Assembly (NCBI GenBank): GCA_002490775.1
Contig: DKUR01000005.1
Span: forward strand, 1-27,676
Origin: Lachnospiraceae bacterium UBA7199
GTDB taxonomy: Bacteria; Bacillota; Clostridia; Lachnospirales; Lachnospiraceae
Direction: 5' to 3'
Length of the DNA stretch: 27,676 bases
The notes beneath the pieces were generated by a model. The model was not told where the DNA came from, searched no databases, and worked only from the letters and a program-made list of their open reading frames with translations. A program made the translations under genes and the position numbers. Shown piece after piece: positions 7,786 to 17,100 of this stretch; within the stretch, counting starts at the first letter, position 1, and every line of letters begins with the position of its first letter.

Positions 7786-9963
7786 ATGAAAAAGAAATTG
7801 GGGATAAGCATGAAAAGCAAATCGGAAAAAATAAGTAAAGCAAAAGATAAGAGCAAAGTTGTAAAAGAGCGTAAATTTTTTAAAAAGGACGGATCAGCTA
7901 AAAAAGATAAGCCGGAAAAGAAAAGCGCAAGAGGAGCAGGAAGCATCAGGACAAAGCTTTTGCTAGGATTCTTAGTTCCTTGTATCTTAATCATTATATC
8001 AGGCACGTTATCTTATCAGCTTGCAGAACATGCAGTAATTCAAAGTTATCAGAAGTCTATGGAAAATACCATTCAGAAAACGTCAGAATACTATGATCTT
8101 TTAGTCAGCAATTTGTCGATCAGAACAAATCAGATTGTGCTGGATAATTCCGTAAAAAGTTATTATCGTGGAGAATATGCAAAAGAACCTCTGCAGGAGG
8201 GCAAGGTATTTCAGACGCTGAAAAAGCAGGTTTTAACCACTGCTTTGTCAGATCAATTTGTGAGTAGTATTTATCTGCTGGCAGATTATGGAGAGGGATT
8301 TAATTCTGACAGTATGCTGAAGCCGGTTAATTATGGAGCTTACATAGGAACGGAAGAGGGAAGCCGCCAGATTGCAAATGGTGAAAAAGTGATTTTAAGC
8401 GGACGTCATGAAGAACTGGATGCAATGACAGGAATGAGCAGCGACAGATATGCCTTTACCCTTGCCAGAAATATGGTAGATAAAACATCAAAGCCTATTG
8501 GTATGCTGATCATGGATATAGATATGGGAGCGGTAAAAAAGCCTTTGACAGATATGGAACTGGATGAGGGAAGTGTTTGTGCACTGATTACCAGCGACGG
8601 AAGAGAAGTTTTATCGGTAGATGATATGGAGGAAAGCGTATTTGTTTCTCAGGAAAAATTGATGGGGCTTTTTGATTCTGATGAAATATCATCTGCTTTT
8701 TATCAGAGAGATAATGGAAAATCTTACCTTTATCTGTATCATAAAATGGTAAATTGTGATTTTGCAGTCTGCGCTAAAATTCCGAGAGATCAGATTTTGG
8801 CACAGGTAGAAGATATCCGGTATATAACAATTCTTGTGGTAGTGGCAGCACTGGTTTTATCATTGGGATTATGTGGATGGATTTCCAACCGGATTATGAA
8901 ATCAGTAAAAAATGTTTCTTACGTGCTCAGTCAGGTGGAAAACGGAAACTTTAATATAACAGTAAAAGAAGGAAAGGACACGGAATTTAAGATTCTTACC
9001 CATCGACTCCAGCGAATGATGGAAAAAATGCGTATCCTGATCAGCCAGACAGGCGAAGGTGCAACGGAGGTTGCAGATGCAGGAAACCGCGTTGCCGGGA
9101 CGACGCAAAAGCTGGTATCTTTATCAGAAGGAGTCACAAGTGGAATTACCCGGGTAAGTGATGGCGTCACAAGGCAGACAGAGGACGTTATGGAATGCAG
9201 ATCTACCATTCAACAGCTTGCACAGCAGATAGAAGCTGTGGTGAAGAATGCGGAAATGGTAGAGGGAATTGCACAGACAACAGGGCAGACGGTAGGTGAC
9301 AGCATTACCAATATGGAGAACCTTTCCGGTAAAGCAGAGGAAACTGCAACGATGACAGAAAGCCTGATTGTGCAAGTAAATGAGCTTTCTGAAGAAACAA
9401 AAGCAATTAACAAAATAGCGGAAACGATCAATGATGTTGCTGACCAGACTGGACTTTTATCATTGAATGCTTCTATTGAAGCTGCCCGTGTGGGAGAAAT
9501 GGGAAAAGGCTTTGCAGTAGTTGCCGAGGAGATCAGGCGTTTGTCTGTGCAGTCAGTAGAAGCAGTTAACCAGATCAGGGCGACAGTGGAGCAGATTGAT
9601 AAAAGAAAATCCCAAATTGCAGCAACTACCGGACAGGCATCTGATACAGTAAGAGCCCAGTCAGAGGCGATGAAGCTTACGGTTGGTTCCTTCTGTCAGG
9701 TACGTGACAGTGTTACTGAACTTACAAAAGCAGTTAATGATATTACCAGAATTATGGAGCGTATGGGACAGGCTAAGGATCGTACGCTGGAAATGATTGA
9801 CAGTATGGCAAAGGTATCTGAAAATAACGAAGATGCGGCAGTGGGAATGCAGCAGAATACAGTGGAACAGGCAGAGCAGATCTTAAGTCTGCAGGATGCA
9901 GTACAGATTCTTGGGCGTGAATCAGACAAACTGAAGGAAGCAATCAGCAAATTTATAATATAA
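7786..9963 (+). CDS. Methyl-accepting chemotaxis protein with Lys-rich N-terminus
   Basis: A 725-residue transmembrane chemoreceptor. In order: a highly basic cytoplasmic leader (about 1-55, many Lys), TM1 (about 58-80, LLLGFLVPCILIIISGTL), an extracellular dCache-like sensor domain (about 80-345), TM2 (about 346-368, ITILVVVAALVLSLGLCGW), a HAMP domain (about 370-425) and an MCP signalling domain (about 430-725). The hairpin tip near 551-585 reads 'DQTGLLSLNASIEAARVGEM' then 'GKGFAVVAEEIRRLS', diagnostic for CheA/CheW coupling. The ATG at 7786 has GGAGGGAG upstream; an in-frame ATG at 7747 lacks a site. Ligand unknown. A strong terminator follows and no che genes are nearby, so it is likely monocistronic. 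Confidence 0.92.
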   Translation: MKKKLGISMKSKSEKISKAKDKSKVVKERKFFKKDGSAKKDKPEKKSARGAGSIRTKLLLGFLVPCILIIISGTLSYQLAEHAVIQSYQKSMENTIQKTSEYYDLLVSNLSIRTNQIVLDNSVKSYYRGEYAKEPLQEGKVFQTLKKQVLTTALSDQFVSSIYLLADYGEGFNSDSMLKPVNYGAYIGTEEGSRQIANGEKVILSGRHEELDAMTGMSSDRYAFTLARNMVDKTSKPIGMLIMDIDMGAVKKPLTDMELDEGSVCALITSDGREVLSVDDMEESVFVSQEKLMGLFDSDEISSAFYQRDNGKSYLYLYHKMVNCDFAVCAKIPRDQILAQVEDIRYITILVVVAALVLSLGLCGWISNRIMKSVKNVSYVLSQVENGNFNITVKEGKDTEFKILTHRLQRMMEKMRILISQTGEGATEVADAGNRVAGTTQKLVSLSEGVTSGITRVSDGVTRQTEDVMECRSTIQQLAQQIEAVVKNAEMVEGIAQTTGQTVGDSITNMENLSGKAEETATMTESLIVQVNELSEETKAINKIAETINDVADQTGLLSLNASIEAARVGEMGKGFAVVAEEIRRLSVQSVEAVNQIRATVEQIDKRKSQIAATTGQASDTVRAQSEAMKLTVGSFCQVRDSVTELTKAVNDITRIMERMGQAKDRTLEMIDSMAKVSENNEDAAVGMQQNTVEQAEQILSLQDAVQILGRESDKLKEAISKFII

Positions 9964-9990
9964 CAGTCCTCCCTAGGGTAAAGTAAAAAG

Positions 9991-10020
9991 GCGGGCCTTC
10001 TTTCAAGAAGGCCCGCTTTT
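9991..10020 (+). terminator. Rho-independent terminator after the chemoreceptor
   Basis: GCGGGCCTTCTT (9991-10002) and AAGAAGGCCCGC (10005-10016) are perfectly complementary, followed by TTTT. A 12-bp GC-rich stem; its preceding AAAAAG also suits termination from the other strand. Confidence 0.9.
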
Positions 10021-10032
10021 GCTTAATATAAG

Positions 10033-10191
10033 GATGGCTGGCAAAGCCTGGCATCGCTGTTAGTGCTGCTACGTTTTTATAGAGCGAAAGCGTGTCGACG
10101 TTGTAATATTTACCTGCCTTGTGCGAACTACTGGCCAACTTGTGAAAAGCAACGCCCAAATTAAAAGTTTTGACTGCCAGCAGCAGAGTAT
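10033..10191 (+). other. Unexplained GC-richer intergenic stretch
   Basis: Between the terminator and the hydrolase promoter. It starts with an imperfect hairpin GATGGCTGGC / GCCTGGCATC (10033-10042, 10046-10055; 8 of 10 pair) and later holds GCGAAAGC, a possible GAAA-loop hairpin. Minus-strand frames here look like chance. No known RNA family is recognised. Confidence 0.3.
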
Positions 10192-10221
10192 TTGACTGGA
10201 AGAAAAAGGATATACTATATT
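10192..10221 (+). promoter_or_regulatory. Promoter candidate for the alpha/beta hydrolase
   Basis: TTGACT (10192-10197) and TATATT (10216-10221) with an 18-base spacer, 17 bases before the hydrolase ATG at 10239. A short 5' leader with AAGGGG follows. Confidence 0.5.
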
Positions 10222-10238
10222 ATAAAGGGGTATATGTA

Positions 10239-11153
10239 ATGAAATCTTTACAATTAGGACAATTATTTTGGGCGCATATTTATTTGCACCTTGCTGTAGG
10301 AAGATCAGCACAGGTTTTGTGGAAAATAAAAAAGCTGTTTGGAAGAATAAAGAAAGACAGAAGAAAACCGGCGTGTGAAAAAGAACTGACTGTATGGCTT
10401 TATAAGCAAAAACTGAAAAAAGTAGAAATAAAAAACAGAGAAGGGATAAAGCTTACAGGACGGTTCCTGGAACATCCGGATGCAGAAAGAATTGTACTTA
10501 TGTTTCATGGCTGGCGCGGGAGATGGGATCAGGATGGTGCAGCACTTGCAAAGGGATTGTATGAGGAAAAATGCAGTGTATTGATGGTGAATCAGAGAGC
10601 GCACCAGACCAGCGGAGGAAAATATATCGGATTTGGAGTACTGGAGCGTTTTGACTGCTTAAAATGGCTGGAATATTTAATGCAGAACACAAATGATTCT
10701 TTGAAAATTTATCTTTCAGGAGTTTCTATGGGAGCAGCAACTGTATTAATGGCATCCAGCCTAGAACTGCCTGAAAGGGTTGCAGGTATAATTGCAGATT
10801 GTGGGTTTACCACACCTTATGAGATGATACGTATCTTTGCCAAAAAGTATTTTAAATTAAAAGAAATTGAAATGGCAGATGCAGTGAATCGTCTGTGTAG
10901 AAAAAAGGCAGGCTATGACCTAAAAGAATACAGTACGCTGGAGGCCATGAAAAACTGTCGTATCCCTGTATTTTTTGCACATGGAACAGAAGACAAACTT
11001 GTGCCTTATGAAATGACAGTGCAGAATTACGAAGCCTGCATCAGTGAAAAAAGATTATTTTCCGTAGAGGGTGCCGGTCATACAGAAAGTTTTCTTTCTG
11101 ATTCGAAAAAGTATATGGAAAAGTTGACAGAGTTTTTTCAGTGGAGTCAGTAG
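10239..11153 (+). CDS. Alpha/beta hydrolase (YqkD/S9-like)
   Basis: A 304-residue serine hydrolase of the alpha/beta fold. 'VLMFHGWRGRWDQDGAALA' is the oxyanion strand and loop, 'LSGVSMGAATV' carries nucleophile Ser163 (G-x-S-x-G), 'FAHGTEDKLVPY' gives Asp252 and 'VEGAGHTES' gives His281, a full triad. It resembles the prolyl-oligopeptidase/BAAT-like YqkD family; the substrate is unknown. The N-terminal 'LGQLFWAHIYLHLAVG' is moderately hydrophobic and may be a membrane association helix, followed by a Lys/Arg-rich segment. The ATG at 10239 has AAGGGG 8 bases upstream, so I reject the ATG at 10170. Confidence 0.87.
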   Translation: MKSLQLGQLFWAHIYLHLAVGRSAQVLWKIKKLFGRIKKDRRKPACEKELTVWLYKQKLKKVEIKNREGIKLTGRFLEHPDAERIVLMFHGWRGRWDQDGAALAKGLYEEKCSVLMVNQRAHQTSGGKYIGFGVLERFDCLKWLEYLMQNTNDSLKIYLSGVSMGAATVLMASSLELPERVAGIIADCGFTTPYEMIRIFAKKYFKLKEIEMADAVNRLCRKKAGYDLKEYSTLEAMKNCRIPVFFAHGTEDKLVPYEMTVQNYEACISEKRLFSVEGAGHTESFLSDSKKYMEKLTEFFQWSQ

Positions 11154-11174
11154 TAAGGATAGTTTTATGCTGGT

Positions 11175-11200
11175 ACGGAAATCTGAAAATTGATTTCCGT
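11175..11200 (+). other. Hairpin between hydrolase and HD-GYP genes
   Basis: ACGGAAATC (11175-11183) and GATTTCCGT (11192-11200) are a perfect 9-bp inverted repeat with an 8-base loop. No T-run follows, so it is a weak or non-canonical terminator, or a leader structure for the next gene. Confidence 0.45.
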
Positions 11201-11278
11201 GTTACGCTGGCATGTGTGGTTTCCTTTTCAATGTAAATGTGATAAAATGTATGTTATTGAGCATGCCGGGAGAAAAAT

Positions 11279-12553
11279 ATGGGAACGGAATTAGTCAGTG
11301 CAAAAGATATTTATAATATTGTTCGAAGGACAATGGGAGTTATGGATGCCAAAATCCAGCTTCATGGAGAGATTACAGGATATATTTTTTATAACATGTT
11401 GAAGGCGGAGGGACAGTATACTTCTGTTGAATTGGCGGAATATGTATTATTGGGTATGCTTCATGACGTGGGAATGTTTAAGACAGGATACAAAGAAGGA
11501 ATTTCCCAATGTGAGACCATAAATGTATGGGCACATTCTATTTATGGATATTTGTTTATGAAATATTTATCTCCGGTGGGAGATAAAGCGGAGATTATTC
11601 TATACCATCATCTGCCTTATAAGCTCCACGCCCAGATTAAAAGCAAGTACATGAAAATTACCCAGTATTTGACACTGGCCGATAAAATGGATGTGTTTAT
11701 GCGTATGGAAGGTCATGGCATGGATCAGGATTATTTTCAGCGGAATTGCGACATAACCATTTCCTCAAAAGCAGTTGAGGTATTTCAGAGTGCTCAAAAT
11801 AGTTACAATTTTATGGACAGGCTGAAATCTGGCGAATATCAGAAAGAAGTAGAGAATTTGTTTGGGGCTGTCCATTTTTCAGAGAAACAAAAACAAGGAT
11901 TTTTGGAGATGCTGGTGTACGCAATTGATTTTAGAAGTCAGCAGACGGTAATACATACTATGTCTACGAAAACATTTGCTCTTGAGCTTGGCAGATTGAT
12001 GCATGTTTCGGCAATGGATTTACAGATACTTTACTATGGTTCCCTTTTACATGATATCGGGAAAATCGTCATTCCTCTTTCTATTCTTGAAGCACCCAGA
12101 CGTCTTACAGATGAAGAAATGAAAGTGATGAAGGCTCATGTGGTGATTACTGATAAGATCTTAAGGGGAATTATGGATCAGCGAATTGTGAATGTAGCTG
12201 CAAGACATCATGAAAAACTGGATGGAACAGGTTATCCTAATGGTCTGGAGGGCGGGGAGCTGACGGAATTGGAGCGAATTGCTGCGGTAGCGGACATACT
12301 AAGTGCTTTGTATGGAAAAAGAAGCTATAAAGACTCTTTTCCGCCGGAAAGAGTAAAAGAAATTTTACAGTCTGATGCAGATCAGGGAAAGATTTGCAGT
12401 GAAGTGGTGAAGGCAGCAGTAGGACATTATGATGAGATTATACAGAATTATGAACGACAGAGAAATGAAACTATGGAAAGATACATAGATATTACCAATC
12501 AATATGACAGCATCTATGCCAGATTTAAGGAATATGAAGGTGTCATGTTTTAA
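11279..12553 (+). CDS. Tandem HD / HD-GYP domain protein, putative c-di-GMP phosphodiesterase
   Basis: A 424-residue soluble protein with two HD-type domains. The N-terminal copy (about 25-190) has 'LHDVGMFKTGY' near residue 60, later 'YHHLPYKLH' and 'LADKMDVF', but lacks the GYP signature. The C-terminal copy (about 220-395) is a full HD-GYP domain: 'LLHDIGKIVIP' near 256, 'AHVVITDKIL', 'HHEKLDGTGYPNGL' near 309 and 'VADILSALYGKRSYKD'. HD-GYP enzymes bind metals through these residues and hydrolyse cyclic di-GMP to pGpG/GMP. No receiver or membrane segment is present, so the N-terminal HD may sense or regulate. GGGAG stands 6 bases before the ATG. Confidence 0.88.
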   Translation: MGTELVSAKDIYNIVRRTMGVMDAKIQLHGEITGYIFYNMLKAEGQYTSVELAEYVLLGMLHDVGMFKTGYKEGISQCETINVWAHSIYGYLFMKYLSPVGDKAEIILYHHLPYKLHAQIKSKYMKITQYLTLADKMDVFMRMEGHGMDQDYFQRNCDITISSKAVEVFQSAQNSYNFMDRLKSGEYQKEVENLFGAVHFSEKQKQGFLEMLVYAIDFRSQQTVIHTMSTKTFALELGRLMHVSAMDLQILYYGSLLHDIGKIVIPLSILEAPRRLTDEEMKVMKAHVVITDKILRGIMDQRIVNVAARHHEKLDGTGYPNGLEGGELTELERIAAVADILSALYGKRSYKDSFPPERVKEILQSDADQGKICSEVVKAAVGHYDEIIQNYERQRNETMERYIDITNQYDSIYARFKEYEGVMF

Positions 12554-12625
12554 GGAGAAGATGACAGGCACAAGTTTGTGGTTTGCGTTGCTTCGCCGTG
12601 TAAACGCTTCAGAGTGGGGATTAAG

Positions 12626-13264
12626 ATGAAAAAGAAAGAATTAACATTGGAGATTATTGAAAGACTAAAGAAGGAATACCCGGATGCAGACTGCACCCTT
12701 GAGTATGATCAGGCATGGAAACTTTTGGTCAGCGTCCGGCTGGCAGCACAGTGTACAGATGCAAGAGTGAATGTAGTTGTGCAGAAGCTTTATGGAAAAT
12801 TTCCAGATGCTTTGTCTTTAGCAGATGCATCTGTGGAAGAAATAGAAGAAATTGTAAAGCCCTGTGGCTTAGGGCATAGCAAAGCCAGAGATATCAGTGC
12901 GTGCATGAAGATGTTAAGAGATGAGTATGGTGGAAAGGTTCCGGATGACTTTGATGAACTTTTAAAGCTTCCCGGCGTGGGGCGTAAAAGTGCAAATCTG
13001 ATTATGGGTGATGTGTTTGGCAAACCGGCAATTGTGACGGACACCCATTGTATCCGATTGGTCAACCGGTTTGGACTGGTGGACGGAATCAAAGAGCCGA
13101 AGAAGGTGGAAATGGCACTTTGGAAGCTGGTTCCGCCTAAGGAGGGAAGCAGCTTCTGCCACCGGCTGGTGTATCATGGCAGGGAGATTTGTACTGCAAG
13201 AACAAAGCCCTATTGTGATAAGTGCTGTCTTGCAGATATTTGTAAAAAGTGCGGCGTAGAGTAG
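12626..13264 (+). CDS. nth: Endonuclease III (DNA glycosylase/AP lyase)
   Basis: A 212-residue base-excision repair enzyme that removes oxidised pyrimidines and cuts the abasic site by beta-elimination. The helix-hairpin-helix 'LPGVGRKSANLIMG' holds catalytic Lys121, and 'VTDTHCIRLVNRFGL' holds Asp139. The C-terminal 4Fe-4S loop reads CTARTKPYC-DKC-CLADIC, spacing C-x7-C-x2-C-x5-C, one residue longer in the first gap than the C-x6 of E. coli Nth. The start at 12626 (ATG after GTGGGGATTAAG) gives the family's normal length; ATG at 12578 adds 16 unlikely residues. It follows the HD-GYP gene by 72 bases and may share its transcript. Confidence 0.93.
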   Translation: MKKKELTLEIIERLKKEYPDADCTLEYDQAWKLLVSVRLAAQCTDARVNVVVQKLYGKFPDALSLADASVEEIEEIVKPCGLGHSKARDISACMKMLRDEYGGKVPDDFDELLKLPGVGRKSANLIMGDVFGKPAIVTDTHCIRLVNRFGLVDGIKEPKKVEMALWKLVPPKEGSSFCHRLVYHGREICTARTKPYCDKCCLADICKKCGVE

Positions 13265-13315
13265 AAAAAATGGATCTGTTTGCTTTCGCATTCTGGAAAG
13301 GATTTTGGGGGTTGA

Positions 13316-14044
13316 ATGAAAAATAAAGATGCATATGAATATACAAAAGTCCGCAGCAGTATCTGGCAGATTGCAGAGGATAATGGGGTATATTGCACAC
13401 TGATTTTGGGAAGCAGCATGGCGGTACTGGTGGATACCGGATATGGAAACCGTAATATTAGGGAATTTGTTGAAAAACATATTACAACACCATATATGGT
13501 AATTAATAGCCATGGACATCCTGATCATATTGGTGGAAATCATTGGTTTGATACGATCTGGGCAGCAAAAGCAGAATGGGACATTATAAGGCATTTTGAG
13601 GAAAAACCACAAAGCTATGGGTTAAAAGAAATAAAGACTGGAGATAAAATTTCTTTAGGAGATCTTGATATTGAAATTGTAACTTTGGCGGGACATACCA
13701 GGGGCTCCATAGGAATTTTTGTGCCAAAAGAGGGCATATTAATTGCCGGAGATGCTTTAAATGAAGGCTTATGGCTGTTTAATTATGGTGCTTTATTGAT
13801 GAAGGATTTATATGAAACTTTGCAAAGAACAATACAATTAGATTTTACGTCATATCTATGTGGACATAGTAATAAAGAATATAAAAAGGAGAAATTGTTA
13901 ACTCATATTAGAAATATAGAAAATTTAAAAGTGGATGAAAGCACCAAGAAAGATACAATAGGATTTGAGACTTATAGCAGTGTGTATCAGGATGCAATTG
14001 GAAAGTCCGAGATTGTATTTACAAGGGACAGGTTGGGAAATTAA
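13316..14044 (+). CDS. MBL-fold metallo-hydrolase
   Basis: A 242-residue metallo-beta-lactamase-fold enzyme. 'VINSHGHPDHIGG' (His66, His68, Asp70, His71) is the HxHxDH metal site; 'LAGHTRGSIGIF', 'IAGDALNEG' and 'YLCGHSNKEY' supply the remaining His, Asp, His ligands. It resembles the broad glyoxalase II-like/general hydrolase group; the substrate cannot be told, and no thiol-binding or sulfur-carrier domain is attached. GGGGG four bases before the ATG is the ribosome site. It is 51 bases downstream of nth. Confidence 0.87.
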   Translation: MKNKDAYEYTKVRSSIWQIAEDNGVYCTLILGSSMAVLVDTGYGNRNIREFVEKHITTPYMVINSHGHPDHIGGNHWFDTIWAAKAEWDIIRHFEEKPQSYGLKEIKTGDKISLGDLDIEIVTLAGHTRGSIGIFVPKEGILIAGDALNEGLWLFNYGALLMKDLYETLQRTIQLDFTSYLCGHSNKEYKKEKLLTHIRNIENLKVDESTKKDTIGFETYSSVYQDAIGKSEIVFTRDRLGN

Positions 14045-14065
14045 ATATAAAAATATTTGAAGTCA

Positions 14066-14112
14066 GTTTTAAATGATGCAAATTTGATGCAAAAATGATG
14101 AAGTTTTGATGC
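14066..14112 (+). repeat. Short TGATGCAAA-type direct repeats
   Basis: The gap before the LRR gene repeats TGATGCAAA twice and then the degenerate forms TGATGAAG and TGATGCCC within about 45 bases. No function is evident; a regulator-binding site is possible. Confidence 0.3.
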
Positions 14113-14166
14113 CCAGATGGTGTAGGATATTGTCAAGAACAATAAACTTAGTGCATGGAGATTATC

Positions 14167-17100
14167 ATGAAAAAAGTGTGGAAAACTATTTTGCATCAAT
14201 TTTTTATAATGACAGCGATCAGTGTGGTTTTGATTGCTGCAAGCATTTTTGCCTATAAGTCAACCTATCCGAAGGAACTTACGTTGTCTGAGGATGGGTA
14301 TTACCAGATTTATACGCCATATGATTATGACCGGTTCTGGCAGATGGTTGCCCATAATCAGATTTTTGTAAGCGGCAGATTGATGAATGATATTTACTTG
14401 AATGATATTTCGGATTTTGCAACATGGCAGACCACGCCGCCTGCCAGGCAGAGCAGGGATATCCTTTTTTTCTCTGGTGATTTTGATGGAGACGGACATA
14501 CAATTTATGGCCTTTACAGCAAAAACGGATTTGGAATAGTAAGAAGAAATGTGGGTGTGATTCATGATCTTTTTATAGAGGATTCTTTGGTTGCAGGCGG
14601 AGAATGTGTAGGAGGCATCTGCCAGACAAATGATAAGATAATTAAGAACTGCGAGTTTGGGGGAACATTAACAAGTGATTTAAGTATATCCTATGAGGAT
14701 GCAAAAATAGCAGGTATCTGTGTGGAGAATACGGGAACCATTGAAAGGTGCGGATACACAGGGAGCATGGAAGTAGGCTGTGACTGGCCGGAAAACGGAG
14801 TGATGGCAGGTATTTGTGTGGAGAATAAGGATGAGATTATAAACTGCTATAACCTTACACAGGATCATTACAGTAAGGAGGAAGAATACTGTTATGCCAT
14901 AACAGACAGGAAGGAAGAAGGCTGTTTTATTGGGGAGAATTTAAAGGGCAGTACATACTATGACCGGCATACCATGCTGCTGAATAAAGCGCAGGCTGTT
15001 TATATATCAGCCTTTTTAGACCGTGATTTGTTTGCGGTGTATCAGGCAGAAAATCATCTTCCCGCGTTTTTAAAGCCGTCTGTGGAGGAAACGTTCGATC
15101 TTACCTGTTTAAACTTATTTCCAATTGGAAGGAGTTTCCGAACAAAAAGTTCAAGTGGAGAAGATATAGGCATAAAAATGGAAAGCGCTCTTACAGATGA
15201 TGTGATTTCCAGCCTTATTTGGACAATTTTTGAATATAACGGGGGACGTTGGGATACTGTCAGCATTCAGGTCATGGAGGAAATAAAAGAGGCGTGGACT
15301 GCAATACAGGTATCTGACGGACAGGAAAAAGTCAGCCTGTCCATATATTTAATGGAAGATACACCGGAAACAGAAGTCAGCTATGACAAAATATGGACAT
15401 ACTGTAGTGAAATTTTAGGGCAAAAGGATGCGGAAAGCTGGGAACATAATACATGGAAGCTGGCTGGCGGGGAAGGCAGTACTATAAAGGACAATATTTT
15501 TATTCTGTATCAGACAGATGAAAAAAAGCAGGGATTCTTTTACATAAATGATAAAATGCTGTATCAGGTAGAAGGCGTGCAGGCTGTCAGTGAATCAGAA
15601 ATGCAGCAGTTGAAAGAACAACTAAGTGGAGCCAGGCAGGGGGATGAGTCTGGAGAAGAGCCAGACGACATACAGAAAATAGGTGGAATGTGGATGCATA
15701 TGTTTGAAGCGGTATGTGAAAGCAGATCTGTCATAGATGCTTTCTACTGGCAGGATCAGATTGTTAAGCAGGCTGTTTATTATCAGGCTATGGCGTCTCA
15801 GGAAGGAATACCTTCCGTGGAAGAGATTATGGATATTAGATTTCTTCAGATAGAAAATGCAGATCAGGCAGCAGGATTTCAGGATGTGGCTATGCTGCCG
15901 CACCTTAGGACACTTTACATTTTGTGGGGAGGACTGACGGATATTTCTTTTGTGGAAAATCTTCCCGAACTTGAGGATATTTCTTTTTATGGAAATGAGA
16001 TTCAGGATATTTCTCCATTGACTGCCTGTAAGAATCTTAAGGTTCTTTCTTTAGGATTTAATAAGGTAGAAGATATTACTCCTTTGGCGGAGCTTACCAG
16101 CTTAAAGGAGTTAGGACTGCAAGGAAATGAGATTAAAGACATTGAAGCACTGCGTTTTCTTCCTAAGTTGGAGGGCGTGAATTTAAACGGAAATCAAATT
16201 ACAGATTTGTCACCGCTTTCGGGAAAAACAGGGCTTACAGCCTTGGGGGCAGGCTATAATCAGATAAAGGATATTAGTCCCTTAAAGGGAATGAATCAGT
16301 TGTATAATCTGGCGCTGGATATGAATCAGATATCTGATATTCATGTCCTTAAGGAAATGACACAATTGGAATATTTGGGGCTTGCCTATAATCAGATCGA
16401 GGATTTCGAACCCATTAAAGGCCTGGAAAAGCTGTTTTTATTATCTGTTATGGGGAACCCTGCACAGGATATCGGTAATTTAATATTTGTACCAATGCTG
16501 AATATGGGAAACAGTGGTATGCTTACAGAGGAAGACATAAATCAGGCCCAGGAGTATCTGGATTTGTATTACCCAGAACAGGAGATAGAAGCTGAAGATA
16601 TTGTATGGGGAGATTTAAATGGCGACGGGATAAAAGACCTGGCAGTTACCGGATTGAGCCAACGGGAAGAAGATATGTATTATCTATACTGTAGAAAGAT
16701 TTATCCTTTTTTGGGACAGACAGATGGAAGGCTGCGGCCATTGGATGGAATTGAAACTTTGGATCCTGAAAGCGGAGGCGTTTATGGAGATCCTTATCAA
16801 GGTGTGATCATTACAGATGAAAAACTGGTGGTTCAGGTTTATGGGGGAAGCAACTGGCGCTGGGGAGACACAAGGATATTCGAATATGAAAATGGACATA
16901 TGGTGGAAAAATGGAAGCTGGAAATTAATCACTGGCTTATGACAGATGGACTTGCCTGGCGGATATATGATGAAGAAAGAAATCTGTACCAGTCCTATGC
17001 AGTTGTCGGAAATATAGAGGGAAAGAAAAATATTCTGCTTGTGGAGCAGGGAAAGATGGTGGGGGAAGCGTGTTTTGATCCTGCTAAGGAGATACTTAAT

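Noticed and set aside
8902..9431. Several open minus-strand frames opposite the chemoreceptor
   Set aside because: They mirror the biased codons of a clear MCP coding region and lack ribosome sites or recognisable domains.
9953..10159. 68-codon minus-strand frame over the terminator
   Set aside because: It runs through a perfect terminator stem and has no ribosome site.
12962..13612. 216-codon minus-strand frame across nth and the MBL gene
   Set aside because: It is antisense to two well-supported genes, Cys/His/Ile-rich in the manner of shadow frames, and has no start signal.
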